Under the pieces are notes generated by a model. That model did not search any database. It was not told the origin of the DNA and worked only from the letters and a program-made list of their open reading frames with translations. A DNA stretch of 64,000 nt from Streptomyces coffeae (GTDB lineage Bacteria > Actinomycetota > Actinomycetes > Streptomycetales > Streptomycetaceae): positions 214,262-278,261 of the forward strand of contig NZ_JAERRF010000011.1 of the NCBI RefSeq assembly GCF_016741875.1, in the 5' to 3' direction. Every line of letters starts with the position of its first letter. Position 1 is the first letter of the stretch. Positions 39,204 through 48,874 of this stretch are shown here, in pieces. Made by a program: the position numbers and the translations under genes.

Positions 39204-40631
39204 ATGACCTCAGCGAGGACCGCACCACCTCGTGCCGGCGACGACGCCGGCACAGCGACGCCCGACGAGGGCTACCAGCGGGGACTCAGCGCCCGCCAGA
39301 TCCAGATGATGGCCATCGGAGGCGCGATCGGCACCGGGCTCTTCTACGGTTCCAGCACGGGCATCGCCGCGGTCGGGCCGAGCCTGGTGGCGTGTTACGC
39401 CGCCGCGGGCATCGTCATCTTCTTCGTCATGCGGGCGCTGGGGGAACTCCTCACCTACCGCCCGACGTCGGGCAGTTTCGCGGACTACGCGCGGGAGTTC
39501 TGCGGCCCGTTCGCGGGCTTCGTCACCGGCTGGTCGTACTGGGCCGCATGGGTCGCCGCGTGCATGGCCGAGGTGACCGCGGCCGGCCACTACATCGCCT
39601 ACTGGTGGCCCGCCGTCCCGGTCTGGGCCACGGCCGCGGTCGCCCTGGTCGTGCTCTTCGTCGCGAACCTGGTCTCCGTCAAGCTCTTCGGCGAGCTGGA
39701 GTTCTGGTTCGCCACCATCAAGGTCGTGGCGATCACCGCCCTGATCGTGATCGGCGTCGGCGTGCTGACCTTCGGGTTCTCCTCCCTCGGACAGGGCGCC
39801 TCGGTCCAGCATCTGTGGGCCGACGGCGGCTTCGCGCCGCACGGTGCCTGGCAGACCATGGCCGCCATGCAGGGCGTCGTCTTCGCCTACCTGGGCATCG
39901 AGCTCATCGGCCTCACCGCCGGTGAGGCGGAGAACCCCAAGCAGACGCTCCGCAAGGCGATCAACACCCTTCCGGTCCGTATCGCGGTCTTCTACATCGG
40001 CGCGCTGATCGTCCTGCTCTCCGTCCTCAGCTGGACCGAGTACACCCCCGGAGTCAGCCCCTTCGTCCAGGTCCTCGCCCAGGTCGGCATCCCCGGAGCC
40101 GCCGGGATCATGAACTTCGTCGTCCTCACCGCCGCCCTGTCCTCCTGCAACTCCGGCATCTACTCCGCGAGCCGGATGGTCCGCGGACTGGCCGTCAACG
40201 GCGAGGCCCCGAGCGCCATGAAGAACCTCAGCAAACGCCATCTCCCGCTGCCCGCACTGGCGTTGTCCGCCCTTGTGATGGGCATCGGCGTCATCGTGAA
40301 CGTCGTCTCCCCGGACAAGGCGTTCGTCTACGTCACCTCGGTCAGCGCCTGCGCCGGTCTGTGGACCTGGGGCATGATCCTCATCGCGCATCTGCGCTAC
40401 CGGTCCAAGGCACGCGCCGGACTGCTGCCCACGGCCGACTTCCGGATGCCCGGTGCCCCGGTCACCAACTGCATCGCCCTCGCGGCCCTCGTGTTCGTGG
40501 TCGTCCTGATGGCCACCTCCAGCGACACCCGCCTCGGACTGTACGTATGGGCCGTGTGGTTCACGATCCTCACCATCGGCTACCAGGTCACCAAGCGGCG
40601 CACCGCGCGGTCGGCCCCGGCCCGGCCCTAG
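39204..40631 (+). CDS. Amino acid permease (APC family)
   Basis: 475 residues from ATG 39204 (MTSARTAPPRAG); the longer in-frame reading upstream overlaps the M20 gene. A typical AAT-type permease with about 12 TM helices: RQIQMMAIGGAIGTGLFYGS at the first helix, MRALGELLTYRPTSGSFADY, GWSYWAAWVAACMAEVTA, and GIELIGLTAGEAENPKQTLR. Substrate is a neutral or basic amino acid. It probably shares a transcript with the deacylase gene. Confidence 0.93.
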   Translation: MTSARTAPPRAGDDAGTATPDEGYQRGLSARQIQMMAIGGAIGTGLFYGSSTGIAAVGPSLVACYAAAGIVIFFVMRALGELLTYRPTSGSFADYAREFCGPFAGFVTGWSYWAAWVAACMAEVTAAGHYIAYWWPAVPVWATAAVALVVLFVANLVSVKLFGELEFWFATIKVVAITALIVIGVGVLTFGFSSLGQGASVQHLWADGGFAPHGAWQTMAAMQGVVFAYLGIELIGLTAGEAENPKQTLRKAINTLPVRIAVFYIGALIVLLSVLSWTEYTPGVSPFVQVLAQVGIPGAAGIMNFVVLTAALSSCNSGIYSASRMVRGLAVNGEAPSAMKNLSKRHLPLPALALSALVMGIGVIVNVVSPDKAFVYVTSVSACAGLWTWGMILIAHLRYRSKARAGLLPTADFRMPGAPVTNCIALAALVFVVVLMATSSDTRLGLYVWAVWFTILTIGYQVTKRRTARSAPARP

Positions 40632-40711
40632 GGTTGCGTCGTCAAAGGGGGCGTCCGGCCGACGCCCGCCACACCAGCCCGCGTCGGTGAATCGAGGCTT
40701 GGCCACGTCAT

Positions 40712-40749
40712 CGAGGGCCTCTGCCCGCAGTGACGGACAGAGGCCCTCG
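40712..40749. terminator. Terminator, permease / MFS transporter
   Basis: A perfect 12-bp stem (40712-40723 with 40738-40749) and a 14-base loop, between convergent transporter genes. Confidence 0.8.
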
Positions 40750-40794
40750 TCGTTCCGGCAGGGAGCGCCCCGCGCCGGGTGGTACCCGTGGGCG

Positions 40795-42138
40795 CTATCC
40801 GACCGTGACGGTGGCCGGCTTGTCCAGGGCGGCGGATTCATGGAGGGCCAGGCCACGGGTCTCCGGGGCCCACCGTATCGAGATGACGGCCCCGAAGAGC
40901 GTGATGGCCGCCGCGACGAGCATCGTCGTGCCGATTCCCCACGAGGTGAGGGCGAGCGGGACGAGATACGTACCGACCGCCGCGCCGATCCGGCTCAGTG
41001 ACGAGGCGAGGCCGACGGCGGTTCCCCGGATCTCGGTGGGAAACAGCTCGTTGGGGTAGATCCACTGGAGGTTCTGGGTACCTCCGATGAGGACGGCGTA
41101 GGCGGCGAACAAGGTCATGATCACGGGGGCTGGGGCGGAGGGGAACAGGCCGAGCAGCAGGAGTGCCAGGCCGGACCAGGCGAAACTGTGGATGATCAGG
41201 GCCCGCCGGCCCATGCGGTTGATGACCACCATGGCGAGTACACAGCCGACCACGAAGAAGACCGTGATCAGAGCCGAACCGATGTTGGCCAGGCTGCCGT
41301 TGAGGTTGAGCGCGCCGAGGATACGTGGCCCGAAGGCGTACACCGCGAAGAGCGGCACGATCGAGCACGTCCAGAAGGCACTGACGAACAGCATGCGTCC
41401 GACGTAGCCGGACCGCCACAGCAGCGTCAGACCGGCGGTCTCGGTTTCTTCTTCGGGGAGATCCGAGATGCTGGCCTCGCTGCCGAACACCTTGCGCATG
41501 ACGGCGTTGGCCTCGTCGACGCGTCCCTTCTTGGCCAGCCAGCGCGGCGACTCGGGGGTGCCCAGCCGCAGCAGCACGATGACGGTGGCGGGCAGCGCGG
41601 CGCTGGCGAGCATCCACCGCCAGCCGGTGTCGTCGACGGACAGCAGGGCCTCGCCGACGACATAGGCGGTCGCCGCGCCGACGAACCACATCACCATCAG
41701 GCCGCCGAGGAGCGGTCCCCGGTAGCGGCGCGGGGTGAACTCGGCCAGCAGCGAGGTGGCGATCGGGTAGTCGGCGCCCACGGCCATGCCGATCAGCAGG
41801 CGCAGGACGAACAGCCACACCGGATCGGAGGCCCAGAACTGCGCGACGGAACATCCGATGATGGCGATGAGGTCGATGGTGTACAGCACCTGCCTGCCGA
41901 ACTTGTCGGTCAGGTATCCGCCGAGGAAGGCACCGCAGAAGATGCCTATGAGGGCGGAAGCGCCGATCAGGCCCTGGGCGGCGTCGGAGAGATCCATCTG
42001 CGGCCCCAGTTGCACCAGGGCGACGCCGACGATGCTCAGGACGTAGCCGTCGAGGAAGGGGCCTCCGGAGGAGTACAGGGCAAGTCTCTTGTGGAATCTG
42101 CTCAGTGGGGCGTCGTCCAGGACGCTTGATGCGGTCAT
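40795..42138 (-). CDS. MFS transporter (sugar-porter/aromatic acid type)
   Basis: A 447-residue 12-TM transporter: GPFLDGYVLSIVGVALVQLG in the first helix, GGYLTDKFGRQVLYTIDL (the loop 2-3 signature), IGMAVGADYPIATSLLAEF, TPRRYRGPLLGGLMVMW, and NLQWIYPNELFPTEIRGTAV in the second half. This is the metabolite/H+ symporter group with members for aromatic acids, sugars and shikimate. It is followed upstream by the ornithine-cyclodeaminase-like gene in the same direction, suggesting a common catabolic role. Confidence 0.9.
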   Translation of the reverse strand: MTASSVLDDAPLSRFHKRLALYSSGGPFLDGYVLSIVGVALVQLGPQMDLSDAAQGLIGASALIGIFCGAFLGGYLTDKFGRQVLYTIDLIAIIGCSVAQFWASDPVWLFVLRLLIGMAVGADYPIATSLLAEFTPRRYRGPLLGGLMVMWFVGAATAYVVGEALLSVDDTGWRWMLASAALPATVIVLLRLGTPESPRWLAKKGRVDEANAVMRKVFGSEASISDLPEEETETAGLTLLWRSGYVGRMLFVSAFWTCSIVPLFAVYAFGPRILGALNLNGSLANIGSALITVFFVVGCVLAMVVINRMGRRALIIHSFAWSGLALLLLGLFPSAPAPVIMTLFAAYAVLIGGTQNLQWIYPNELFPTEIRGTAVGLASSLSRIGAAVGTYLVPLALTSWGIGTTMLVAAAITLFGAVISIRWAPETRGLALHESAALDKPATVTVG

Positions 42139-42313
42139 GGGAATCTCCTGTGCCGGCCCGCGCGGCGCGAGCCGGCTCGGTGGGGCGGGGGGAGGCGGGG
42201 AAAGGCAGGGGTGCGGGGTGTGGGTGCTTCGGCGGTGTCTTGTGCGGGTGCTGAGCGCGGCAGGTGCTCAGGACCACGGCCCCGGCCACCGCCGCCGCCC
42301 GCCCACCTGGAGG

Positions 42314-43336
42314 TCAGAGGGGGAGTCGCACCCCGGCACCGTGCTCGAGCGCGCGGTGCATGATCGCGTGACCCACCGCGATGTCGCAGACGGCCATGCC
42401 GATGTTGCTGTTGACGATGATCTCGTCGGCGTTCTCACGGCCGGGCTGCACACCGGCCAGTACCTCGCCGGTCTCGGCAGCCACCTCGGGCAGGCCGTCG
42501 GGGAAGTACCCCATCGACGCGAACAGCTCGTGCTCCTCGACGCTGTCGACGATGTACTTGTCAGCGCGCCGTGAAGTGCGGGGATCCCAGAAGGTGTTCA
42601 GGTCGCACGGGAGGATCGTCTGCCCCGCGGTGACCCACTCGTCCTTCACCACCGCGAGCGGCTCTCGCAGGATGACCGTCGCCGAGCTCAGCACCTCCGC
42701 GCTCTTGGTGACCGCCTCGGGCGACTCGCCCTTGGCGATCCGCACGCCCAGTTCGGGTTGCAGCTTCGCGATCAGGGCGTCCGCGGCGGCCTCGTTGGTG
42801 TCGTAGACGTAGACGGTCTCCAACTCGGGCATCGCCAGGACCGCGTAGCGGACATGCTCGATTCCCTGCACACCGCAGCCGAACATCCCGAACGTGGTGG
42901 CGCCGGGGTGCAGTGCCGCGGCGGCCAGAACCGTCACCGCCGGGGTACGCATCGCGGTCAGCCACGCCGAGTCCATGACAGCCAGCGGCACACCGGATTC
43001 CACGTCATTGAGCACCAGCAGCCCGGTGGTCTGCGGAAGACCGAAGGTGCGCGGGTTGTCCGGGTAGCACTCGATCCACTTCGCGCCCACGATCCCCGGC
43101 CCCGGCAAGTAGGCCGGCATGGCGTGGTAGAAGACGTTGTCGTACGGGTGGACACCGATCTTGGCCGGCATCTCGTAGCGGCGGTGACCGTGCTCGACCA
43201 GGGCCTGGCGGGTGAGCTCCAGAAGGGCGTCCCGCGTCAGCCCAAGCTGTTCGACGTCCTGACGGGAGAGGTAGAGCAGCTCCGAGCCGAGCTTCAGCTG
43301 GTCCGCGACGCGCTGTCGGTCAGTGGGGAAGGTCAT
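42314..43336 (-). CDS. Ornithine cyclodeaminase/mu-crystallin family protein
   Basis: A 340-residue NAD(P)-binding protein: YEMPAKIGVHPYDNVFYHAM, MPAYLPGPGIVGAKWIECYP, LLVLNDVESGVPLAVMDSAW, LTAMRTPAVTVLAAAALHPG and a Rossmann FGMFGCGVQGIEHVRYAVLA. Members make proline from ornithine or reduce cyclic imines; very similar proteins are labelled as subunit B of tyramine oxidase (from memory). Its neighbours (MFS transporter, PucR regulator) fit amine or amino-acid catabolism. Which reaction it does cannot be settled here. Confidence 0.85.
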   Translation of the reverse strand: MTFPTDRQRVADQLKLGSELLYLSRQDVEQLGLTRDALLELTRQALVEHGHRRYEMPAKIGVHPYDNVFYHAMPAYLPGPGIVGAKWIECYPDNPRTFGLPQTTGLLVLNDVESGVPLAVMDSAWLTAMRTPAVTVLAAAALHPGATTFGMFGCGVQGIEHVRYAVLAMPELETVYVYDTNEAAADALIAKLQPELGVRIAKGESPEAVTKSAEVLSSATVILREPLAVVKDEWVTAGQTILPCDLNTFWDPRTSRRADKYIVDSVEEHELFASMGYFPDGLPEVAAETGEVLAGVQPGRENADEIIVNSNIGMAVCDIAVGHAIMHRALEHGAGVRLPL

Positions 43337-43430
43337 GCGAGGGTTCCTTCACGGTCGGTCCTCACCCGGGGCCATCTTCCGGGTTCCGCGCAGTCTCCGC
43401 CCGCCCGGTCCCCGCCGGCATCGTCACGGG

Positions 43431-44663
43431 TCAGGAACTTCCCCAGTGCTCTTCCTCTCCCTGTAGCAATGCCGGGATGTCACTGTTGAGGAGGCGCTGC
43501 ATCTTCAGCCCCAGGTGCAGGGTCAACCGGTGGCGGCCGTTCTTCAGGTCCCACCCGGTCTTGTTCTCGACCTGGGCCAGCCGGTAGTAGAGCGTCGTCC
43601 GGTGGATCATCAGTTGCTCGGACGAGGCCGCGGTGTCCCCCGCGGCATCCAGGAACACCTCGGCGGTGTGGGCCAGGGAGTCGGTGCGTGCACCGGTGCT
43701 GAGTTCGGCGATCTGCGGCGGTACCACCAGCTCAGGAGAAGTCGTCGCGGCGAGCATGAGCGGGCCGTAGACACCGGTGTCCCGCCAGGAGACGACCGGT
43801 GCCAGCTCCGGCAGTTCGGCAGCGGCGAACGCCGCCAGCACGGCCTGACGCAACAGACCATGAGCCTCGTCGAGACGGCCGGGGTTGCTCAGACCGACGA
43901 AGACGCCGCCACCTTCCGCATCCCGCTGCCGCACACCCCGCCGCACCGCCTCGGCCAGCCATGCCGCTTCCCGCTCCACCCCGTGTCGGTCGGCGACGAG
44001 GACCACGCCGCGATCCCCCACCGCGGCGGCGAGCGCCCGGACCGATGGCTCGTCGCGGCCACCCCGACCGGTGGCGTCCGCGATCACGGCGGCGACCGCC
44101 TCGGGGTCCGTGCCCGCCCCGGCCACGATGACCACGATCTCGTCCTCCGCACCGACGAGCCCCTGGTCGACCAGGTCCCCCGCGGCGCGGGCGGAGCCCT
44201 CACCCCCGTGCAGCAGGTCGGTCACCAACGCCCGGCGCCGCTGCTCCTCCTCGGTCACCTGGAGCGACCGCTCCCGAAGCCGCGCCGACAACTGGACCAC
44301 GCAGTCGCCCACCACCTCATCGAAGCGCTCCGCGTGCGCATCGATCAGCCACAAGTAACCGAGCAGCCGCCCATGATCGCGAATTGGATAGCACCGCCGG
44401 TCCTTGAGCCCGAGGGACGGACTGGCGGGAATCGACTGGGGTGTCTCAGAGGTGGCGATGCCGAAGCCGTTGAGGTACTCGGCGACGGGGGCCGGCAGCC
44501 GCCGGGACAGCACCACGTCGATACGGAGCTGGTCCTCGTCCCCGTAGTGACGGCTGCACACGATGAGGCTGCCGCGCCCGTCGTCCACGGCGACCGAATG
44601 CTGGATGCGGGCGGCGAGCGAGTCGACCAGCCGCTGGATCGCATCGGTGTAGGGCAGGACCAC
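43431..44663 (-). CDS. PucR/CdaR-type transcriptional regulator
   Basis: About 410 residues from GTG 44663 (VVLPYTDAIQRLVDSLAARI), with a GGGAG site; the longer frame is Arg/Cys-rich and not credible. A GAF-like N-terminal half (RCYPIRDHGRLLGYLWLIDA) precedes a GGDEF-like central region and the C-terminal PucR HTH (SSEQLMIHRTTLYYRLAQVE, NGRHRLTLHLGLKMQRLL). PucR regulators respond to purines or amines. It lies 94 bases upstream of the ornithine-cyclodeaminase-like gene and probably regulates it. Confidence 0.9.
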   Translation of the reverse strand: MVLPYTDAIQRLVDSLAARIQHSVAVDDGRGSLIVCSRHYGDEDQLRIDVVLSRRLPAPVAEYLNGFGIATSETPQSIPASPSLGLKDRRCYPIRDHGRLLGYLWLIDAHAERFDEVVGDCVVQLSARLRERSLQVTEEEQRRRALVTDLLHGGEGSARAAGDLVDQGLVGAEDEIVVIVAGAGTDPEAVAAVIADATGRGGRDEPSVRALAAAVGDRGVVLVADRHGVEREAAWLAEAVRRGVRQRDAEGGGVFVGLSNPGRLDEAHGLLRQAVLAAFAAAELPELAPVVSWRDTGVYGPLMLAATTSPELVVPPQIAELSTGARTDSLAHTAEVFLDAAGDTAASSEQLMIHRTTLYYRLAQVENKTGWDLKNGRHRLTLHLGLKMQRLLNSDIPALLQGEEEHWGSS

Positions 44664-45031
44664 TGGGACTCCCGCTATGGATGAACGTCGTACACAGGTG
44701 CAACATAGCTCCTGCGGACGCTCCCGGCCGCGCGGTGAACACGTTCCGTAGCGCGAGGTCGCGCACCGTGTCCCATCGCACGTCGAACGGGGCCGCCGCC
44801 AACGGCGTCGAAGCCCGTGCGACCAGCCGCATTCCGCCCCGACCGACGTGGACGGCACGTCAGTCGTTCCGAATCCGTTATGAGCGTGCACGGTTTCGTT
44901 CGTTTTCCGCGGTTAGCTTCCGACTTACCGATCGCGTCCGGTGGGCATCCGGGCGGGCCCGGTGGCACCGCGAGACCAGGGGGAAGACCACCGCCGGCGG
45001 GCGGCCCCCTCCAGAGCAAAGGGCTTGAGGG
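44664..45031. other. Divergent intergenic region
   Basis: 368 bases between the PucR and LuxR-type regulator genes. The open frames crossing it are Arg-rich with poor starts. It presumably holds both promoters; I see no clear dyad or small gene. Confidence 0.5.
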
Positions 45032-47350
45032 ATGGCGCGTTCGGGGGTACGGGAGGGCAATCTTCCGGCGGAGCTGAAGAGTTTCGTCGGACGCCGGAGC
45101 GAAGTACGCGAGGTGCGGCGGTTGCTCACCGAAGCCAGGCTGCTGACGCTGACGGGTGCCGGCGGCCTCGGTAAAACGCGCCTGGCCCTGCGGGTCGCCT
45201 CTGACGTGCGCCGGACTTTCTCCGACGGTGCGTGGTTGGTGGACCTGGCTCCGCTGGAAGAAGGAGCCCTGCTGGCACAGACGGTCCTGGCCGCGCTGGG
45301 ACGTGACCACGATTCCGCCCGTCCGCCGGTCGAGGCGCTGACGGAATATCTGGCAGACAAGCAGCTCCTGCTGGTGCTGGACAACTGCGAGCATCTTCTC
45401 CATTCCTGCGCGGCGCTGACGTGTTCGCTGCTGGCGGCGTCGCCCGGCCTGCGGGTGCTGGCCACGAGTCGGCAGGCGCTGGGTGTGGACGGTGAGCAGC
45501 TGTTGCCCGTGCCGCCGCTGCCCGTTCCGGATCCCACCTCTCCGCCGCGGCTGCACGCCCTGGTCCACCATGAGGCGGTGCGGCTGTTCGTGGACCGGGC
45601 CTCGGCAGTGGTGCCCGGGTTCACACTCCGTGAGGAGCACCGTGAGGTGGTCGCCGGGATCTGCCACCGGCTGGACGGCATCCCCCTGGCCATCGAGTTG
45701 GCCGCGGTGTGGCTCCGGTTCCTGTCGCCCGAAGAGATCCTGGAACGTCTCGACGACCGGTTCGGCCTGCTGACCCGTGGTAGCCGCGCCGCTCCGCCCC
45801 GCCAGCAGACCCTGCGCGGCGCCATCGGCTGGAGCTTCAACCTGTGCACACCACCCGAACAGCGCGCATGGATACGTCTGTCGGTCTTCAGTGGCGCATT
45901 CGACCTGGAAGCCGCCGAGGCGGTCTCCTCGGGGCCGGAGTGCGACCCCGGACGCACCCTCGACCAGCTCGCCGGCCTGGTGGACAAGTCGGTGCTGATC
46001 CACGAGGAGCACCCGGACGGCCCGCGCTATCGCATGCTGGACACGATCCGTGAGTACGGCCGTGGCCACCTGCGCGACCTCGGTGCCGAGGAGCCCGTAC
46101 GGCGCCGTCTGCGTGACCACTATCAGCAGTTGGCCGCCCGCGCGGAAGCCGAATGGCTCAGTCCCCGCCAGACGGAGTGGTTCGCCCGGCTGCGCCGGGA
46201 GGAGGTGAACATCCGCACCGCGCTGGAGTTCTGTCTGAGTACGCCGGGGGAGGAGGAGGCCGGGCTCCAACTGGTCGCCTCCTTGTGGCGGCATCGCCTC
46301 GGCGTCGGTGGCCTGGAGGAGCAGCGTCACTGGCTGGGGCGTGCGCTGGCACGGTCAGGTCCCACGCCTGCCAGGGCGAAGGCCCTGTGGGTGGACGGCT
46401 GGCTGGCCTACCTGCGCGGCGAGACCGCCTTCGGGCGGAGCCGACTGGCCGAATGCCAGGCCCTGGCCGAAGAGTTGGGCGATCCCGAGGTCACGGCCCA
46501 GTCCGTCCAGTTCGCCGGCCTGGTGGCGCTCTTCGAGGACGACCACCTCCAGGCCATCGAGCATGTGGAGCAGGCGCTCGACCTCCACCGTGCGGGCGGC
46601 GACCGCGGTGCGGAGTGGACCGATCTGTTCCTGCTGGCCCTCTCCTGCTGTCTGTCCGGGGATCCCCGCTCCTCGGTGCTGGGGGAGGAGTGTCTGGCCC
46701 TCTGCGACGCCCATGACGCGCGCTGGTCCCGCCCGTTCGCGCTGTGGCTCCTGGGACTCCACCGATGGCTGTCCGGCGACGCCGACGGCGCGATCGCCCT
46801 GCTGCGGGAAGGACTGCGCATCGAGCGGCCCACTCACCACATGCTCGCCGTCGCCCAGTCCCTGGAAGTGCTGGCCTGGGCCGAGGCGGCGGTCGGACGC
46901 CATGCAGAGGCCGCCAGACTGTACGGTGCGGCCGAGAACATCAGGCATCTGCTGGGTGCCGCACTGCCATGGGCCGGGATTCTGCTGCGCCACCACACCG
47001 AGTGCGAGGAGATCCTACGGCGCGCTCTCGGTGACGAGCGCTACGCGGCAGCAGTCGAGGAGGGCAGGGGGCTCACCGTTGACCAGGCGGTCGCCTGTGG
47101 GGTGGGACGCGGTGAGTCGCCTTTCGCGACCGGGCCCGACGATGCCCCCGCGCTTTCCGCCTTGACCCGGAGGGAACGTGAGGTGGTCGCGTTGCTCGCC
47201 GAGGGCCTCAGCGACAAGCAGATCGCCGCCAAGCTGGTGCTCTCCCCGCGGACGGTCGAGGGGCACGTCCGGCGCATTCTCGCCAAGCTGCACTTCACCT
47301 CTCGTACGCAGATCGCCACCTGGGCCGTCCAGCAGGAGTCGGCGCGGTAG
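45032..47350 (+). CDS. Large LuxR-type regulator with NB-ARC-like ATPase domain
   Basis: A 772-residue regulator. An N-terminal STAND ATPase (LPAELKSFVGRRSEVREVRR, Walker A GAGGLGKTRLALR, Walker B LLLVLDNCEHLL, LATSRQALGVDGEQLLPVPP) is followed by a winged-helix region, a helical TPR-like repeat region (350-680) and a C-terminal LuxR HTH (LTRREREVVALLAEGLSDKQ, LVLSPRTVEGHVRRILAKL). Such proteins gate transcription through ATP and a signal bound by the repeats. The next gene in the same direction is the secreted lectin/pore-former candidate, a possible target. Confidence 0.92.
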   Translation: MARSGVREGNLPAELKSFVGRRSEVREVRRLLTEARLLTLTGAGGLGKTRLALRVASDVRRTFSDGAWLVDLAPLEEGALLAQTVLAALGRDHDSARPPVEALTEYLADKQLLLVLDNCEHLLHSCAALTCSLLAASPGLRVLATSRQALGVDGEQLLPVPPLPVPDPTSPPRLHALVHHEAVRLFVDRASAVVPGFTLREEHREVVAGICHRLDGIPLAIELAAVWLRFLSPEEILERLDDRFGLLTRGSRAAPPRQQTLRGAIGWSFNLCTPPEQRAWIRLSVFSGAFDLEAAEAVSSGPECDPGRTLDQLAGLVDKSVLIHEEHPDGPRYRMLDTIREYGRGHLRDLGAEEPVRRRLRDHYQQLAARAEAEWLSPRQTEWFARLRREEVNIRTALEFCLSTPGEEEAGLQLVASLWRHRLGVGGLEEQRHWLGRALARSGPTPARAKALWVDGWLAYLRGETAFGRSRLAECQALAEELGDPEVTAQSVQFAGLVALFEDDHLQAIEHVEQALDLHRAGGDRGAEWTDLFLLALSCCLSGDPRSSVLGEECLALCDAHDARWSRPFALWLLGLHRWLSGDADGAIALLREGLRIERPTHHMLAVAQSLEVLAWAEAAVGRHAEAARLYGAAENIRHLLGAALPWAGILLRHHTECEEILRRALGDERYAAAVEEGRGLTVDQAVACGVGRGESPFATGPDDAPALSALTRREREVVALLAEGLSDKQIAAKLVLSPRTVEGHVRRILAKLHFTSRTQIATWAVQQESAR

Positions 47351-47660
47351 CCGCCCACCGGCAACGCAGTGGTGCTCTCCGCCGCGGACGGGCATCGCCC
47401 GGAGCGGAAGTCGACGCTCTCACTCGCTACTTGGGGAATGTGCGTAGGGAAAGTGCGTACTCCTACGCTATGCCAGCCTCGGAGCGCACAGCAGTCTTGG
47501 CGGCGTACATCCGGCCTTCCGCGTCGGCACCAGCAGCTTGAGGACCTCGGACCGGACGACAGCGTCGTCCGCCGTGAAGCTGCGGGCTGACGGCATGGAT
47601 GTGCGTGTACGGGGCCGGTCACGGCCGGCCCGAAGCGAACGATTGACGAAGGGGAGCGAC
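47351..47660. promoter_or_regulatory. Intergenic region with dyad and direct repeat
   Basis: 310 bases without a gene. At 47440-47468 there are two GTGCGTA copies (47440 and 47453, 13 bases apart) overlapping a GCGTAGG...CCTACGC dyad (47442-47448 with 47462-47468). This is a likely regulator site upstream of the secreted protein gene. Confidence 0.45.
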
Positions 47661-48752
47661 GTGATCGCTACCTCCGTTCCCACCCGACCCGGCCTGCGTT
47701 CTCTCGCGAGAATGCTCGCCCTCGCCCTCGTGGTGCTCGGCTTGGCTGTGTCACCACTCAATGCCGGAGCGGCTCATGCCGACTCCTCCGCAACGACGGG
47801 CCTGACCATCCCGATCGGTGACGGCATGGGTCTCTCCCTGGACTCCAACGGCACCGTCAGTGCTCGCAGTGCGCCGGAACACGGCAGCTTCACTATCTCT
47901 CCCAACAGGGATGGCAGCTTCCAGATCCAGCCCGCCGACGAAGGCACCGGCGGCTGTCTCTACAACTACACCGCCGGGTCGGTTGTTTCCTCCTACGCGT
48001 GCAACGGTGCAGATGACCAGAAGTGGTATCTGGAGCCGTCGAACGGCTCCTTCCTGATCCGGAGTGTCACGGACAACAAGTGCATGACGGGCGGCAACGA
48101 ATCGGCAGTCGTCATGAAGGACTGCGACGCGTCCCTCGAACAGCGGGCGCGCTTCAACCCGTCGCCCGCCACCGGCACGTCCGGCCCCGCCATCGCCGAC
48201 CTGGCCACGCTGTACTCGCTGAAGCGGTGTCAGGAGGGTGGCGATCTCCAGTGCAGTTTCGGCAACCTGACGGCGGAGAAGGCGGTCATCGGCCCTGAGC
48301 AGTGCGTGTCCGCGCTGTACGACAACACGGACGGGAAGACCGCCGAAAGGGTGACCAGGTCGTATACACAGACCACAGGATGGTCGAACACCGTCGGGAC
48401 CTCCCTCTCGGCGAGCTGGGAAATCGAAGGCGGTGTCGGGGACCTCATCAAGGTGAAGGTGGGCGCCTCCATCACCGCCAGCTATTCGCACTCATGGATG
48501 GGCTCCGAGAGCGTCAGGGACGACTACCCGTACACGGTGCAGCCCGGGCAGTGGGGATGGCTGACGCGCGGCCAGCTGTACAAGAAGGTGACAGGTGACT
48601 GGACCTTCACCAACAAGGCGCTCAACAACACCTGGACCGGGACCGGAACCTCCACCGTCCCCGCCCAGGAGGGCACTGACGGCCAGCAGAGCGTGATCAA
48701 GCCGCACTCCGCGGACAACCCGCCGACCAACTGCGTCGGCAGCACGGCCTGA
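47661..48752 (+). CDS. Secreted lectin-like protein with possible aerolysin-type pore-forming domain
   Basis: 363 residues from GTG 47661, with GGGGAG upstream. The signal peptide spans about residues 1-42 (LARMLALALVVLGLAVSPLN, then AHADS). Residues 45-180 look like a ricin-type beta-trefoil (GDGMGLSLDSNGTVSARSAP, DDQKWYLEPSNGSFLIRSVT, DNKCMTGGNESAVVMKDCDA). The rest has alternating Ser/Thr strands (VTRSYTQTTGWSNTVGTSLS, IKVKVGASITASYSHSW) like ETX/MTX2-aerolysin beta-pore toxins. Pore formation is inference; no homology search was possible. Six or so cysteines suggest disulfides. Confidence 0.7.
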   Translation: MIATSVPTRPGLRSLARMLALALVVLGLAVSPLNAGAAHADSSATTGLTIPIGDGMGLSLDSNGTVSARSAPEHGSFTISPNRDGSFQIQPADEGTGGCLYNYTAGSVVSSYACNGADDQKWYLEPSNGSFLIRSVTDNKCMTGGNESAVVMKDCDASLEQRARFNPSPATGTSGPAIADLATLYSLKRCQEGGDLQCSFGNLTAEKAVIGPEQCVSALYDNTDGKTAERVTRSYTQTTGWSNTVGTSLSASWEIEGGVGDLIKVKVGASITASYSHSWMGSESVRDDYPYTVQPGQWGWLTRGQLYKKVTGDWTFTNKALNNTWTGTGTSTVPAQEGTDGQQSVIKPHSADNPPTNCVGSTA

Positions 48753-48803
48753 GCATGCGGGTGCCTCGGCCGGCTGGGCCGGTGCGCCCCCTGTGAAGCT
48801 GTT

Positions 48804-48833
48804 GCCCGGTCCGGCTCGTGAGCCGGACCGGGC
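48804..48833. terminator. Terminator after secreted protein
   Basis: A perfect 13-bp stem (48804-48816 with 48821-48833) and a CGTG loop, between convergent genes. Confidence 0.85.
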
Positions 48834-48874
48834 CACGGCCTCTACGGGCCGGCGATGCGCCGGACGTCCTGGCA

